The notes: generated by a model from the letters alone, not told the origin. A DNA stretch of 48,051 nucleotides from Candidatus Competibacteraceae bacterium (GCA_024641125.1 JAHEDQ010000007.1:1-48051); one strand, 5' to 3'; shown: positions 8,537 through 17,868, counted from the first letter of the stretch. Numbers and translations: made by a program.

Positions 8537-9313
8537 TCAGATGACACAGCAGATCAGCTCGAAGGGCACATCCCACTCGGCCTGCATGGCGCGCGCATTG
8601 GGATTGGGTTGTTCCAGGAACCGAACCGCAAACCGATGCTTGCCGCCGCTGACCTCAGGGAAGACATTGGATCCGCGGTCCACCATGATCCGGGTCAATT
8701 GGGTCGGTGCATTGCTGTCCAGGTTCATCTGAAACAGGCCCTGTTGGGCGGTCTCGGCCGTGGCCACCGCACTTTGACGCACCATGCCCAGGATCAGACT
8801 GACGGCTTTCATGAGCGGCTGCAGCGGCGCCCGCCACTCGTCCATATACGCCACGCGCTGCTGCACACCGTTGGCTTCCAGCCAGTGATGCAGGGCCGGC
8901 AAGTCGAAACTGCAGGTGCCACCGGGAATGGCACTGCGTTGACGAATACCGGTCAGGAACTCGTTGCGCCGAATGCTCTCCTGGGAAAGGACTTTCGCCA
9001 TCAGCAGCGTCTCGCGGATGGTGCCGATATCCTGTAGTACCGTGCTGAGCGCCTTTGGGTCCACGCCTGGGCTGTCCATCAACCTAGACAGATTGGCGTA
9101 GTGCCGGTCTAGCTCCTGTAACAGTTCCGATTTCAGCTCGTTCCTGGATACGATGCTGTAGATCTCGAAAAACGCATGCAGGGCGTTGCGGGTATCCCAG
9201 GACGATTCGCCCTTGGCCGCGAAATCCAACTGCTGAAACATGAACTCAAGGCGCAGGAAGGTACGCATGCGCTCATTGAGGGGCGTTTCGTAGCAGATTT
9301 GGACGGATTCCAA
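8537..9313 (-). CDS. zapD: Cell division protein ZapD
   Basis: Cytosolic FtsZ-binding protein that cross-links FtsZ filaments at the division ring. The 258-residue product matches the family across its length: YETPLNERMRTFLRLEFMF at the start, FEIYSIVSRNELKSELLQEL, and the C-terminal beta domain with HRFAVRFLEQPNPNARAMQ. It lies downstream of coaE on the same strand, the classical coaE-zapD (yacF) order. The small zinc protein gene yacG, which often follows, is absent; DUF2173-like genes converge instead. Confidence 0.93.
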   Translation of the reverse strand: MESVQICYETPLNERMRTFLRLEFMFQQLDFAAKGESSWDTRNALHAFFEIYSIVSRNELKSELLQELDRHYANLSRLMDSPGVDPKALSTVLQDIGTIRETLLMAKVLSQESIRRNEFLTGIRQRSAIPGGTCSFDLPALHHWLEANGVQQRVAYMDEWRAPLQPLMKAVSLILGMVRQSAVATAETAQQGLFQMNLDSNAPTQLTRIMVDRGSNVFPEVSGGKHRFAVRFLEQPNPNARAMQAEWDVPFELICCVI

Positions 9314-9446
9314 TGATTGATCCTATTGTGACAACACATCTCAGCTCCAGCGTTTCCGGACCGCCAGCGCCAATTTGTTGTGTTATGCGTTCAGACTCAG
9401 TGGCGCTCAGGGATCGCTGGGCCGTTCCTCGGCGCGGCAGTCGGAT

Positions 9447-10067
9447 CTAACCGGCTGGCCCAGGCTTGCGGAACTGCCGATCCAGCGCCGCCACGCGGTC
9501 CCGCAGGGTTTCAGTTGAACCCGTATTGTCAATGACGTGGTCCGCCACGTCCAGCCTCTCCCGTCGAGTTGCTTGGGCGGCGATCATTTTGCCCGCGAGT
9601 TCCGCCGATATGCCGTCGCGTTGGATCAGTCGCGCGAGCTGCTCCGATTCCGCCAGGTCCACGACCAGAACGCTATCTACAGTTGCGGTCAGTCCGGATT
9701 CCACCAGCAACGGCACCACTACAAGGCAGTATGGATGCGTAACCTCGGCGATGCGTCTATTTGTCTCCGCCCTGATCCGGGGGTGCAGAATTGCGTTGAG
9801 TTCGTTTCGAAGCTTGGGATCATCGAACACGATCTGGCGCAATACCACTCGGTCGAGTCGGCCATCGGGTAGCAGACAGTCTTGACCGAATCGCTCGACG
9901 ATTTCGGTCAACGCGGGCGCCCCGGGCGCCACCAGTTCTCGGGCAATCTGGTCGCTGTCGATGACGGGAACGCCCAGTTCGCCGAACAAACTGGAAATCG
10001 TGGTCTTGCCGCTGGCGATCCCGCCGGTCAGACCGACCACCCTTGGATGTGTCGGGGAGGCATGCAT
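9447..10067 (-). CDS. coaE: Dephospho-CoA kinase
   Basis: Catalyses the last step of coenzyme A synthesis, ATP-dependent 3'-phosphorylation of dephospho-CoA; cytosolic. The 206-residue product carries the P-loop GLTGGIASGKTT near residue 10, the DSDQIARELVAPG motif, LHPRIRAE and the lid region with RDGISAELAGKMIAAQ. The start at 10067 (MHASPTHPRVVGLTGG) puts the P-loop at the usual position; the frame remains open 22 codons upstream into pilD without family similarity. It lies 14 bases after pilD, so it is probably read with the pilus genes. Confidence 0.95.
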   Translation of the reverse strand: MHASPTHPRVVGLTGGIASGKTTISSLFGELGVPVIDSDQIARELVAPGAPALTEIVERFGQDCLLPDGRLDRVVLRQIVFDDPKLRNELNAILHPRIRAETNRRIAEVTHPYCLVVVPLLVESGLTATVDSVLVVDLAESEQLARLIQRDGISAELAGKMIAAQATRRERLDVADHVIDNTGSTETLRDRVAALDRQFRKPGPAG

Positions 10068-10081
10068 GAATCGAGGATTGA

Positions 10082-10954
10082 TCAGGTGAGACCGCTGAAC
10101 CTGAGATACCAGTCCGTGATCGTATCGCCCCACATGACATTGATCCAGCCTGCAGCCGCCAGAAATGGACCAAATGGCATCGGCACGCTGCGTTCATGGC
10201 GCCGGCTCAAAACCAGTGCGATCCCGACCAGTGCCCCCACCACTGAGGAAACCAGGATGACGGCCGGCAGGGCTTGCCAGCCCAACCAGGCCCCGAGCAG
10301 TGCAAGCAGTTTGAAGTCTCCATAGCCCATGCCTTCCTTGCCGGTCACCAGGCGAAACAGATGGAATACGATCCACAGCGATAGATACCCGGCCATGGCG
10401 CCGACCACGCTGCTGTGCAGGTCCGCGAACACCGGCACCATGGCCAGGGCGAGGCCCAGCCAGAGGCAGGGGAGGGTGATCGCATCCGGGAGCAGCTGCT
10501 CGCGCAGATCGATCACCGACAGGGTTATCAAGGTCCAGGTGAGGATCACTGCCATGGCGCCTTCCAGCGTGGGGCCGAAGTGCAGCAGCACCAGCCCGGA
10601 CAGCAGGGCGGTCAGAAGTTCAACCAGCGGATACTGGATCGATATGCCGGCACCGCAGTGCCGGCACTTTCCGCGCTGGAGCAGATAGCTGATCAGGGGA
10701 ATGTTCTCAAACGGTCCGATCTCCGTGTCGCAGTGCGGGCAACGTGATCGGGGGGTCATCAGATTGAATTGCGGTGGATCAGTCGGCGCCGAAACCCCGG
10801 CCAGTTCGGCACACTGTGCCTGCCATTGACGCTCGAGCATCACGGGAAGCCGAAGAATGACGACATTGAGAAAGCTGCCGATCAGCAGCCCCAGCAGGCC
10901 GCCGGCCAGTCCCAGGAGAGGGGGCTGGCCGGCCAGGAGTTCCAGTAGGTTCAT
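10082..10954 (-). CDS. pilD: Prepilin peptidase / N-methyltransferase PilD
   Basis: Inner-membrane aspartyl protease that cuts the leader from type IV prepilins and methylates the new N-terminal Phe. The 290-residue product has the N-terminal GSFLNVVILRLP, the zinc-binding tetracysteine CPHC...CRHC in the cytosolic loop (about residues 72-100), eight or so membrane segments, and the two catalytic aspartates in VIDLREQLLPD and GMGYGDFKLLA. It completes the pilB-pilC-pilD order. The tetracysteine form is the bifunctional type with the methylase domain intact. Confidence 0.96.
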   Translation of the reverse strand: MNLLELLAGQPPLLGLAGGLLGLLIGSFLNVVILRLPVMLERQWQAQCAELAGVSAPTDPPQFNLMTPRSRCPHCDTEIGPFENIPLISYLLQRGKCRHCGAGISIQYPLVELLTALLSGLVLLHFGPTLEGAMAVILTWTLITLSVIDLREQLLPDAITLPCLWLGLALAMVPVFADLHSSVVGAMAGYLSLWIVFHLFRLVTGKEGMGYGDFKLLALLGAWLGWQALPAVILVSSVVGALVGIALVLSRRHERSVPMPFGPFLAAAGWINVMWGDTITDWYLRFSGLT

Positions 10955-11000
10955 GCAGGGTGCTCGATCGACTGCTTGCCCGGGCGGTATGCGACCAGGC

Positions 11001-12224
11001 CTAGATGACCTGCCCCATTTTGAAGATCGGGAGGTACATGGCCACCACCAGGCCCCCCACGACCACGCCTAGGAACACGATGATAATCGGTTCCAGCAGG
11101 GTGGTCAGAGAGTCGATCAGGTTGTCCAGATCTTCTTCGAAGAAATCTGCAACCTTGGCCAGCATGTCCGATAGTGAACCCGATTCCTCGCCGATGGCCA
11201 CCATCTGGATGACCATTTCCGGAAACAGCCCGGTCTGGCGCATGGCAAAATTAAGCTGCTGTCCGGTGGAGACCGCATCACGCATATCCAGGGTGGCGTC
11301 GCTGTAAACGGCGTTGCCGGTGGCGCCCGCCACCGAACCCATGGCGTCCACCAAAGGTACGCCCGCGGCGAACATGGTCGACAGGGTTCGGGCAAAACGT
11401 GCGTTGGCGGAAAGTTCGAGGATGGTTCCGAATATGGGCAGTTTCAGGCCGAGTTGGTCAACCTTGCGCCTCACCTTGAGTGATCTTTTGTGGGTGTTGA
11501 TTAGGGCCACGGATCCGCCAAGCAGCGCCCCGAATATGACCCACCACCAGGCCTGAACGAAGCGTGACAGATCGATCACCATCCGGGTGAACGCCGGCAG
11601 ATCCGCGCCAAATCCCTTGAACAGCGATTCGAACTGCGGTACGACGAAAATCAGAATGATCGCGGTAACACCTATGGCAACCGTCACAACGGAAGCCGGA
11701 TAGATCAGAGCTTTCTTGATCTTGGCCTTGAGGGATTCGGTCTTTTCCTTGTAGACCGCGACCTTTTCCAACATGGTGTCGAGTACACCGGCTTCCTCAC
11801 CCGCCTTGACCAGATTGCAAAACAGATCGTCGAAGTAGGCGGGGTGTTTGCCCATCGATTCATTCAGGGAAGTGCCGCTTTCCACATCGACTTTTATCTG
11901 TCGAATCAACTCCTGCAGGGCGAGCTTTTTGCCGCCCTGGGCCACCATGTCCAGCGCTTGAACCAACGGTATGCCCGCTGCCACCATGGTGTAGAGCTGT
12001 CGGGTGAACAGCGAGATATCCTTGGGATTGATCTTGTTGCCGAAGCTGACCAGGGGTCTGGGCTTTTTCCTGACCTTGGTGGCGATGATCCCCTGGCGTC
12101 GAAGCTCCAGCTTGACGATGTTCCGGTCAGTGCCCCGAAGTTGCCCCTTGACCTTTTTTCCACGCTTGTCTTTGCCTTCCCAGACAAACATCAAATTGCT
12201 TGCTGCACTCGCATCGGCGGCCAT
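11001..12224 (-). CDS. pilC: Type IV pilus platform protein PilC
   Basis: Polytopic inner-membrane platform that couples the PilB and PilT ATPases to pilin assembly. The 407-residue product has two GspF domains: TRQLYTMVAAGIPLVQALDM in the first and ARTLSTMFAAGVPLVDAMGS in the second. Each precedes long hydrophobic segments (about residues 175-225 and 375-400). It starts three bases downstream of the pilB stop, so the genes are tightly coupled. Confidence 0.96.
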   Translation of the reverse strand: MAADASAASNLMFVWEGKDKRGKKVKGQLRGTDRNIVKLELRRQGIIATKVRKKPRPLVSFGNKINPKDISLFTRQLYTMVAAGIPLVQALDMVAQGGKKLALQELIRQIKVDVESGTSLNESMGKHPAYFDDLFCNLVKAGEEAGVLDTMLEKVAVYKEKTESLKAKIKKALIYPASVVTVAIGVTAIILIFVVPQFESLFKGFGADLPAFTRMVIDLSRFVQAWWWVIFGALLGGSVALINTHKRSLKVRRKVDQLGLKLPIFGTILELSANARFARTLSTMFAAGVPLVDAMGSVAGATGNAVYSDATLDMRDAVSTGQQLNFAMRQTGLFPEMVIQMVAIGEESGSLSDMLAKVADFFEEDLDNLIDSLTTLLEPIIIVFLGVVVGGLVVAMYLPIFKMGQVI

Positions 12225-12227
12225 ATT

Positions 12228-13955
12228 TTAGTCCTTGGTAACGCGGTTCACTTCTTCGAGACTGGTGGTGCCCTGAAGCACCTTGATCAGACCGGATTTG
12301 CGTAGATTACGCACGCCTTCGCTGGCGGCCTGGTCGGCCAGATCAATGGCATTGCCACCTGTCATTATGAGTCGGCCCATATCCTCGGAAATGGGCATGA
12401 CTTCATAGATGCCCACTCGACCTTTGTAGCCCCCGGTGCATTTTTCGCAGCCCTTGGGCCTGTAGACGGTGATTCCGTCCGCAATTTGCGCCTCGCTGAA
12501 ACCCTCTGCCTGCAGGGCCTCGGTGGGGACGTCCAGCGGCTCCTTGCAATGCTCGCACAGCCGTCGGGCCAGCCGTTGGGCGATGATGAGGATGACCGCA
12601 GACGCAATGTTGTAGGGTGCAACTCCCATGTTGGCGAGTCGGTTGAGTGTCTGTGGCGCATCGTTGGTGTGCAGCGTCGATAAGACCATATGTCCGGTCT
12701 GCGCCGCTTTTATGGCGATTTCCGCTGTTTCCAGATCCCGGATTTCACCCACCATCACGATGTCCGGATCCTGGCGCAGGAAAGCCCGCAGTGCCCGCGC
12801 AAACGTCATTCCGGTCTTGTCGTTGACGTTGACCTGGTTTATGCCGGCCAATTGAATCTCCACCGGATCCTCCGCGGTGGAAATGTTCCGTTCGTTGGTA
12901 TTGAGAATATTGAGCGCGGTGTAAAGCGACACCGTCTTACCGCTGCCGGTTGGTCCGGTGACCAGCACCATCCCCTGGGGTCGGTGTATCGCCTTCAGGA
13001 ACAGCTGTTTCTGATCGTCTTCGTAGCCCAGCGCATCGATGCCCAGCATGGCGCTGCTGGGATCCAGAATTCGCAGGACGACTTTTTCCCCGTACAGGGT
13101 GGGCAGGCTGTTGACACGAAAATCAATGGCACGCTTCTTCGACAGATTCATTTTGATGCGGCCATCCTGCGGCACCCGGCGCTCGGCAATGTCCATGTTG
13201 GACATGACCTTGAGCCGGGCAATCATCCGGGTCGCCAGATTGTTCGGCGGCCGGGCGATTTCGTGCAGAATGCCGTCCTGTCGGAAACGGACGCGGATGA
13301 ATTTCTCGTAAGGTTCGAAGTGAATGTCGGAGGCGCCCCGATTGATGGCATCCAGCAAGACCCGGTTGACGAATCGAACCACGGGCGTGTCGTCCGCTTC
13401 GGAGGACTCGGACGCCCGATCGGCGGCCAGCTCCTCTTCGCTGGTCACTTCGATATTGTCCAGATCCTCGTCCAGCCTGCCGCCCAGGGCGTCTACCTTA
13501 TCGAGCGCCTGTTCGATGAACGAGCCGAGCTGATCGTCTCGAACCAGTATCGGCTCGGTCCGCAGACCGCTGGCGAATTTGATCTCTTCCAGACCCCTCT
13601 GATTGGTGGGGTCAGAGACGGCAACATACAGATGATTGCCGCGTCGATAAATCGGCAGCGCGCGATTATCGCGGATGATTTTTTCATCCACGATGTCGGA
13701 CAAGGTTGCGTCTCGATCCAATGCTGTCAGGTCGAGCAGCGGGATGCTGAAGTCGACGGACGCAGTGCGGGCAATCTGTCCGGCGTCGATCGAGCCTTTT
13801 TCCACCAGGTAGGCGGTCAGGGTCGTGCCTTCAGCGCGGGCCTTACCGTTGGCATCCTGCGCAGCCTGTTCGGTCAGAAGCTTATGCCGGACCAGGCTTC
13901 GGGCCAGACCGTCGAGCGGCTGAGAAAAAGTGGTTTGGGACTGTGGGGTCGCCAT
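12228..13955 (-). CDS. pilB: Type IV pilus assembly ATPase PilB
   Basis: Hexameric cytosolic ATPase powering pilus extension. The 575-residue product has an N-terminal MshEN/GspE-N type domain, then the secretion ATPase core: Walker A GPTGSGKTVSLY (about residues 334-345), the Asp box, Walker B with VGEIRDLETAEIA and the His box GHMVLSTLHTNDA. The zinc-binding tetracysteine CEHC...CEKC typical of PilB is present near residue 470-500. The 232-base gap upstream probably holds its promoter, but I see no convincing boxes there. Confidence 0.96.
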   Translation of the reverse strand: MATPQSQTTFSQPLDGLARSLVRHKLLTEQAAQDANGKARAEGTTLTAYLVEKGSIDAGQIARTASVDFSIPLLDLTALDRDATLSDIVDEKIIRDNRALPIYRRGNHLYVAVSDPTNQRGLEEIKFASGLRTEPILVRDDQLGSFIEQALDKVDALGGRLDEDLDNIEVTSEEELAADRASESSEADDTPVVRFVNRVLLDAINRGASDIHFEPYEKFIRVRFRQDGILHEIARPPNNLATRMIARLKVMSNMDIAERRVPQDGRIKMNLSKKRAIDFRVNSLPTLYGEKVVLRILDPSSAMLGIDALGYEDDQKQLFLKAIHRPQGMVLVTGPTGSGKTVSLYTALNILNTNERNISTAEDPVEIQLAGINQVNVNDKTGMTFARALRAFLRQDPDIVMVGEIRDLETAEIAIKAAQTGHMVLSTLHTNDAPQTLNRLANMGVAPYNIASAVILIIAQRLARRLCEHCKEPLDVPTEALQAEGFSEAQIADGITVYRPKGCEKCTGGYKGRVGIYEVMPISEDMGRLIMTGGNAIDLADQAASEGVRNLRKSGLIKVLQGTTSLEEVNRVTKD

Positions 13956-14187
13956 GCGTTTGCCTTCGGGGTTCGGCCTCGAAAAATTACTGTATGCGCT
14001 GGGTCAAGCCTTTCCAATAGGAAATGTCTTCGCCGACGGTTGCTGATTTGCCGACCCGGTGTGTCAGCAGGCTCGCCTCGACCTGCGAACGCCAAGCAAC
14101 ATTAGTACCATCCGCCGCAAGGTTTGGATTGGTCGACCGCAGGGACCGCAGAGACTGAGCGATCGGGATCGGTGCCGGGTCGCCGGG
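13956..14187. other. Intergenic gap pilB / glycosyltransferase
   Basis: 232 bases between the GT2 gene and pilB, both on the minus strand. There is no open frame worth calling and no strong hairpin. On the minus strand a TTGACC sits near 14005, but no -10 lies at the right distance. A separate pilB promoter is likely but not identified. Confidence 0.4.
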
Positions 14188-15078
14188 TCAGGAATCCGGG
14201 CTGGTGGACTTGGTGCTGAACAGCAGCATGGTGATCTGTTCCGACACCAGACCGATGAGGAATATCAACGTCGAAGTGGAGAATAACAGGGCCGACATGT
14301 TGGAAAACTGGCCGTGGGCAAAATAGGTATAGCCGTAGCGCAGCAGTCCAAGGGCGAAAAAAACGAGGCTGATGGGTAGAAACATCTTCAGCGGAGAGTA
14401 CAGGGTGGCGACGCGGAATATGATGATGATGAATCGAAAACCGTCGCGCAACGGACGAATGTGACTCACGCCGCCACGCTCCCTGGCCCGGATCGGCACA
14501 TAGCCGACCGAGTAGCCGTTGCGAAAGAAAGCCATGGTGATGGTGGTAGGGTAAGAGAAGCCGTTCGGCAGCAGGCGTAAGAACTCGCGGAATTTACTGG
14601 CTTCCGCAACGCGAAATCCGGAAGTGAGGTCGGCCACTGCGTGCCCCACCATGCGCGTCGCTACCTTGTTGTAAAGACCGTTTGCCAGCCGACGGCCAAG
14701 GCTGGCATGCGTGTCCGCCTGCCGTGCGCCCACCACCATGTGATAGCCGCCGTTCAAGCCCGCCAGAAGACGGGGAATATCGGCCGGATCGTGCTGACCG
14801 TCCGCGTCCATGAACACCAGCGTTTGTCCATGGGCGGCCCGCGCACCCGCTTTGACCGCGGCACCATTACCCATGCTGTACGGATGAGCCAGGCAGCGTA
14901 CCCCTAACTCCTGACACAGGGTTTCCGTATGGTCGGTTGACCCATCGCTGACCACGATGATCTCGGCGTTGGGCAATACTGCCTGAATCTCGGGCAGCAG
15001 TGCTCGCAGGTTGTCAGCCTCGTTTTTCGCCGGCAAGACAACCGAAATCTCGACTGGGGCCGAGGAGGATTGGGGCAT
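14188..15078 (-). CDS. Family 2 glycosyltransferase, polyprenyl-phosphate sugar synthase type
   Basis: A 296-residue protein. Residues 10-220 form a GT-A domain: VVLPAKNEADNL, VSDGSTDHT, the metal-binding DxD in FMDADGQHDPADI (Asp91 and Asp93) and GARQADTHASLGRRLANGLYN. Two C-terminal membrane segments follow (about residues 228-250 and 265-288). This layout is that of DPM1/GtrB-like enzymes, which transfer a sugar from a nucleotide donor to a polyprenyl phosphate. It lies 16 bases after the GT-C/TPR gene and before pilB. I infer that it makes the lipid-linked donor used by that neighbour to decorate pilin; the sugar is unknown. Confidence 0.82.
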   Translation of the reverse strand: MPQSSSAPVEISVVLPAKNEADNLRALLPEIQAVLPNAEIIVVSDGSTDHTETLCQELGVRCLAHPYSMGNGAAVKAGARAAHGQTLVFMDADGQHDPADIPRLLAGLNGGYHMVVGARQADTHASLGRRLANGLYNKVATRMVGHAVADLTSGFRVAEASKFREFLRLLPNGFSYPTTITMAFFRNGYSVGYVPIRARERGGVSHIRPLRDGFRFIIIIFRVATLYSPLKMFLPISLVFFALGLLRYGYTYFAHGQFSNMSALLFSTSTLIFLIGLVSEQITMLLFSTKSTSPDS

Positions 15079-15094
15079 GGCCGTATTCGCGCTT

Positions 15095-17083
15095 TCAGGA
15101 TGCGTCTGTCAGGGAGCCGGATTCCGGCAATTCAATGGTTCCGAGCCGTTCCCACTGCGCATCGAACTCTCGCCTAAAGCGCGCAAGCCTATCCTGTTTG
15201 CTGGCCGCTTCCAACAGATGTTTCGCTTCGGACCGCAGGTCGAGTGCCAGGTAGAGGTTGATCAGACTGACCTTGTAGACCACACGTTGCGGAGATGCCT
15301 CCACGGCGTCTCGCGCCAGCCGCAGTGCCATTTCCCCGTCGCCGACGCGGTTGTACATGAACTGACTGGCCTTGATCAGCAGAGCGGCCCGGAAACTGTT
15401 GGGCAGTTTTGGGTTGCGAAGTGCCGCCTGAAACAGGTCGGCAATGGTTTGATCTTCGATCTTGCATACCCGCTCGCTCTGGCAGTTCAGCAGGTTGCTG
15501 AACCATCCGGCGGTACCGGGTTGCGGCACGCTGTGCTCAAGCCTTTGCGTCAACCGGGCGACGGACTCCGCGATTGATGCACCATGGGCCGAGTTCAGGC
15601 GTATGAGGCCGAACAGAGGGGCCGCCCGATGCGGGTCCAGGCTTGCGCTGATCTCGAAATGCTGTTTGGCGTTGCTCCGATAATCGATTGCATCTTCCGG
15701 GTGGGCGACCGCCATGCCGGCATAGAGTCGGCCCATGTCGTAGTGGGCCCTCGCCGAGCGCGGGTGATTGGCCGCGGCGACGGCGGTCAGAGTAAAGCTG
15801 TTGGCCCAGTAGCCGGCCCGGATCCAAGTCATCCCGCCCAGCACGACGCAGCCGATCAAGACGGAGCCGGCTACGGCTTTGTATGACCAGTCAAAGCGTC
15901 GAACCGCGACCACCAACGCCGTGCATCCCAGCAGCAGCGGACCCAGTGAGGGCAGGTAGTTGCGGTGCTCGTGCAGCAGTTCCAGAGGTACGATGGTGGA
16001 CTCAAGACTGTGCCCGATCAGGAACCATCCAACCGCAAAAGGGAACACCGGGAAACGGGCCCCAACCGCCAGCGCCGTGATCACCAGCGCGCTTAGGCCG
16101 ACAATGGCCGCCAGCGTTGACATCGGATCGATCAAGCTGCGGGAGAGTCCGAAATCGTCATGGTACAGGCCCATGGCCGAAAGGTCCGGAAACAGAATGA
16201 GTCGGAGGTAAAACAGGACGGCGCGGGCTTCGGTGAGCAGGCGTTCGCTCAGGTTGAATGACCGTTTCGAATACCCGCCCAGTATGGATTCGGGCCAGAG
16301 CGCCAGGTAGGCCAGCGCGACAATCAGGGGCAGGGCGACGAGCGCCACTGCAAACCCCTTGAGGATTCGTACCTGCTCAGGCCTCGGGGAACGAAAGCGA
16401 AACACGGTCAGTTCCAGGATCAGGACGTATCCCGGCAGGAGGATTCCGTTTTCCTTAGCCAGGAATGCCAGTGCCGTGCACAGCGGCACCAGCAGCAGGA
16501 GCGTAGATGCAGATTGCCCCGTCAGCATCCGTCGCCGGGCAACCGCATAGGCCAACACCCCGCACAGTACGAACAGGGCGCTGAGCGAGGTCATGCGTTG
16601 CACCACATACAGAACCGAAGTCAGATTGAGCGGGTGCAACAACCAAACCACACTGACCAGCAATGCGAGCGCCGCACTGCCATTTTCGATCCGTTTCTCG
16701 CGGACATCGTAGCCCAGCAGAAAAGGCGCTATCGCCAGCACCAGGGCGTAGACCAGCAGACCATTGATCAGATGGATCGCCAGATTGGTGGCCTTGAATA
16801 CAAACGGATCGAATCCGCTGAAATAGTGATTCAGGGCAAATGACAGCATGCTCAGCGGGCGCCCGATGCGGCTGCTGACCCCCATGCCGGAAAAACTGGC
16901 CTGGCGTAGGTCGGGCCAGCTCAGGCTGTCCAGTGCGACCGCGGGGTTGTCGATGATGTTGGGTTGATCATCGAACTGGAACTCGCCACTCAGACCCGGC
17001 CAATAGACCATGGTTGTGGCCAACAGCGCCAGGCAAAACAAGATGAGCGACCATTGGAGCGGGGGCGGATTTTCGGGCGGCAT
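15095..17083 (-). CDS. GT-C membrane glycosyltransferase with TPR tail, TMTC-like
   Basis: A 662-residue polytopic membrane protein with about ten to twelve hydrophobic segments up to residue 420, then a soluble region (about 430-640) with helical TPR-like repeats (SARAHYDMGRLYAGMA, AMRLARDAVE-type units). The first periplasmic loop has FDDQPNIIDNPAV with the Asp38-Asp39 pair. Later WLLHPLNLTSVLYVVQRM, AKENGILLPGY and EHRNYLPSLG occur in the order and form seen in the eukaryotic TMTC O-mannosyltransferases (DDxxxIxxN, HP, KEnGI, YLPS). It follows pilA after an intrinsic terminator. I infer a lipid-linked-sugar-dependent protein O-glycosyltransferase, with pilin the obvious substrate. Databases may call it only a tetratricopeptide repeat protein. 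Confidence 0.75.
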   Translation of the reverse strand: MPPENPPPLQWSLILFCLALLATTMVYWPGLSGEFQFDDQPNIIDNPAVALDSLSWPDLRQASFSGMGVSSRIGRPLSMLSFALNHYFSGFDPFVFKATNLAIHLINGLLVYALVLAIAPFLLGYDVREKRIENGSAALALLVSVVWLLHPLNLTSVLYVVQRMTSLSALFVLCGVLAYAVARRRMLTGQSASTLLLLVPLCTALAFLAKENGILLPGYVLILELTVFRFRSPRPEQVRILKGFAVALVALPLIVALAYLALWPESILGGYSKRSFNLSERLLTEARAVLFYLRLILFPDLSAMGLYHDDFGLSRSLIDPMSTLAAIVGLSALVITALAVGARFPVFPFAVGWFLIGHSLESTIVPLELLHEHRNYLPSLGPLLLGCTALVVAVRRFDWSYKAVAGSVLIGCVVLGGMTWIRAGYWANSFTLTAVAAANHPRSARAHYDMGRLYAGMAVAHPEDAIDYRSNAKQHFEISASLDPHRAAPLFGLIRLNSAHGASIAESVARLTQRLEHSVPQPGTAGWFSNLLNCQSERVCKIEDQTIADLFQAALRNPKLPNSFRAALLIKASQFMYNRVGDGEMALRLARDAVEASPQRVVYKVSLINLYLALDLRSEAKHLLEAASKQDRLARFRREFDAQWERLGTIELPESGSLTDAS

Positions 17084-17122
17084 TGAACGGAATCCGTATC
17101 GCAGAATTGCTGCGCTTGAACC

Positions 17123-17148
17123 AAAAAAGGCCCCGCCGATGCGGGGCC
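17123..17148 (-). terminator. Intrinsic terminator after pilA
   Basis: Perfect 8-bp stem GGCCCCGC (17129-17136) / GCGGGGCC (17141-17148) with a four-base loop. On the minus strand it is followed by six T residues (A-run 17123-17128). It lies 25 bases after the pilA stop and so separates abundant pilA mRNA from the glycosyltransferase genes downstream. Confidence 0.9.
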
Positions 17149-17173
17149 TTGGGTCTCAGGTCGTCCCCGCGCC

Positions 17174-17608
17174 TTAGCGGCAGGAGGAGGGGCGGTACTT
17201 GCTGTCCAGGTTGCCGCCGGTGCAGGTCCACTTCACGCTGGACGAGTTGCCGGTGCCGCTGAGCTGGATGGTGTCGCCATTGGCATCGCCACCGATGTCC
17301 GCAGCTAGCGTGATTTGGATCACACCCACGTTGGTGGTGGTCTGGGTGTAGTCCATGGCCGCCACGTACTGGGTTGTGGCCGATGTGTCGATGCCGGCGG
17401 TGGTCGGATCGGCGGGCATCGTGCCCTGAGCGAGGTAGTGCTCGGACAGAGCCGTTTTGCCGGCGGCGGCCACGTTCAGCGCTTCCGTCACTTTGGCGCG
17501 AATGGTGTAATCCTGGTACGCGGGGATGGCGATGGCGGCCAAGATGCCGATGATGGCCACCACGATCATCAATTCGATAAGGGTGAAACCCTGTTGGGCG
17601 TTCTTCAT
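17174..17608 (-). CDS. pilA: Major type IV pilin PilA
   Basis: Structural subunit of the type IV pilus. The 144-residue prepilin has a short type IVa leader MKNAQQG cut before Phe, then [20 protein letters not shown] with the essential Glu5. The C-terminus forms the usual disulfide loop between Cys129 and Cys143 and ends in PSSCR. The globular part is rich in Thr, Ser and Gly, leaving many possible O-glycosylation sites. It is preceded by a sigma-54 promoter and followed by an intrinsic terminator, so it can be made in excess of its neighbours. pilS-pilR lie just upstream. Confidence 0.96.
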   Translation of the reverse strand: MKNAQQGFTLIELMIVVAIIGILAAIAIPAYQDYTIRAKVTEALNVAAAGKTALSEHYLAQGTMPADPTTAGIDTSATTQYVAAMDYTQTTTNVGVIQITLAADIGGDANGDTIQLSGTGNSSSVKWTCTGGNLDSKYRPSSCR

Positions 17609-17692
17609 TTCAGTCGTCTCCTAGACCAATGCTTTTTAATGTTAAGGCCCTTGGGTGGCCCATCAGCGTTGTTAAACACTCGCCCAAATGAA

Positions 17693-17708
17693 TGCATAGT
17701 CCAGGCCA
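17693..17708 (-). promoter_or_regulatory. Sigma-54 promoter of pilA
   Basis: On the minus strand the sequence TGGCCTGGACTATGCA has the invariant GG (-24) and GC (-12) at the exact spacing of the sigma-54 consensus TGGCACG-N4-TTGCA. Transcription would begin near 17682, leaving a leader of about 75 bases before pilA. The sigma-54 activator PilR is encoded directly upstream. Confidence 0.8.
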
Positions 17709-17868
17709 ACTTTTTACTTTCGGGGAAAACCTCAGTGTTTTCGCGCCTTGAGCAGGGTTTGTCCGGGTCCAGTTGGTGGCCGATACCCCCTGGTTTTGCT
17801 GACCCTGGAGGTCACTGCTGGACCCTATGCACAACCGGTTGCGGTCTCGGTACATTGATCGGCCTCAA

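Noticed and set aside
12690-14105. A 471-codon open frame on the plus strand opposite pilB
   Set aside because: It is antisense to a well-supported pilB, with no family similarity; long antisense frames are common in GC-rich DNA.
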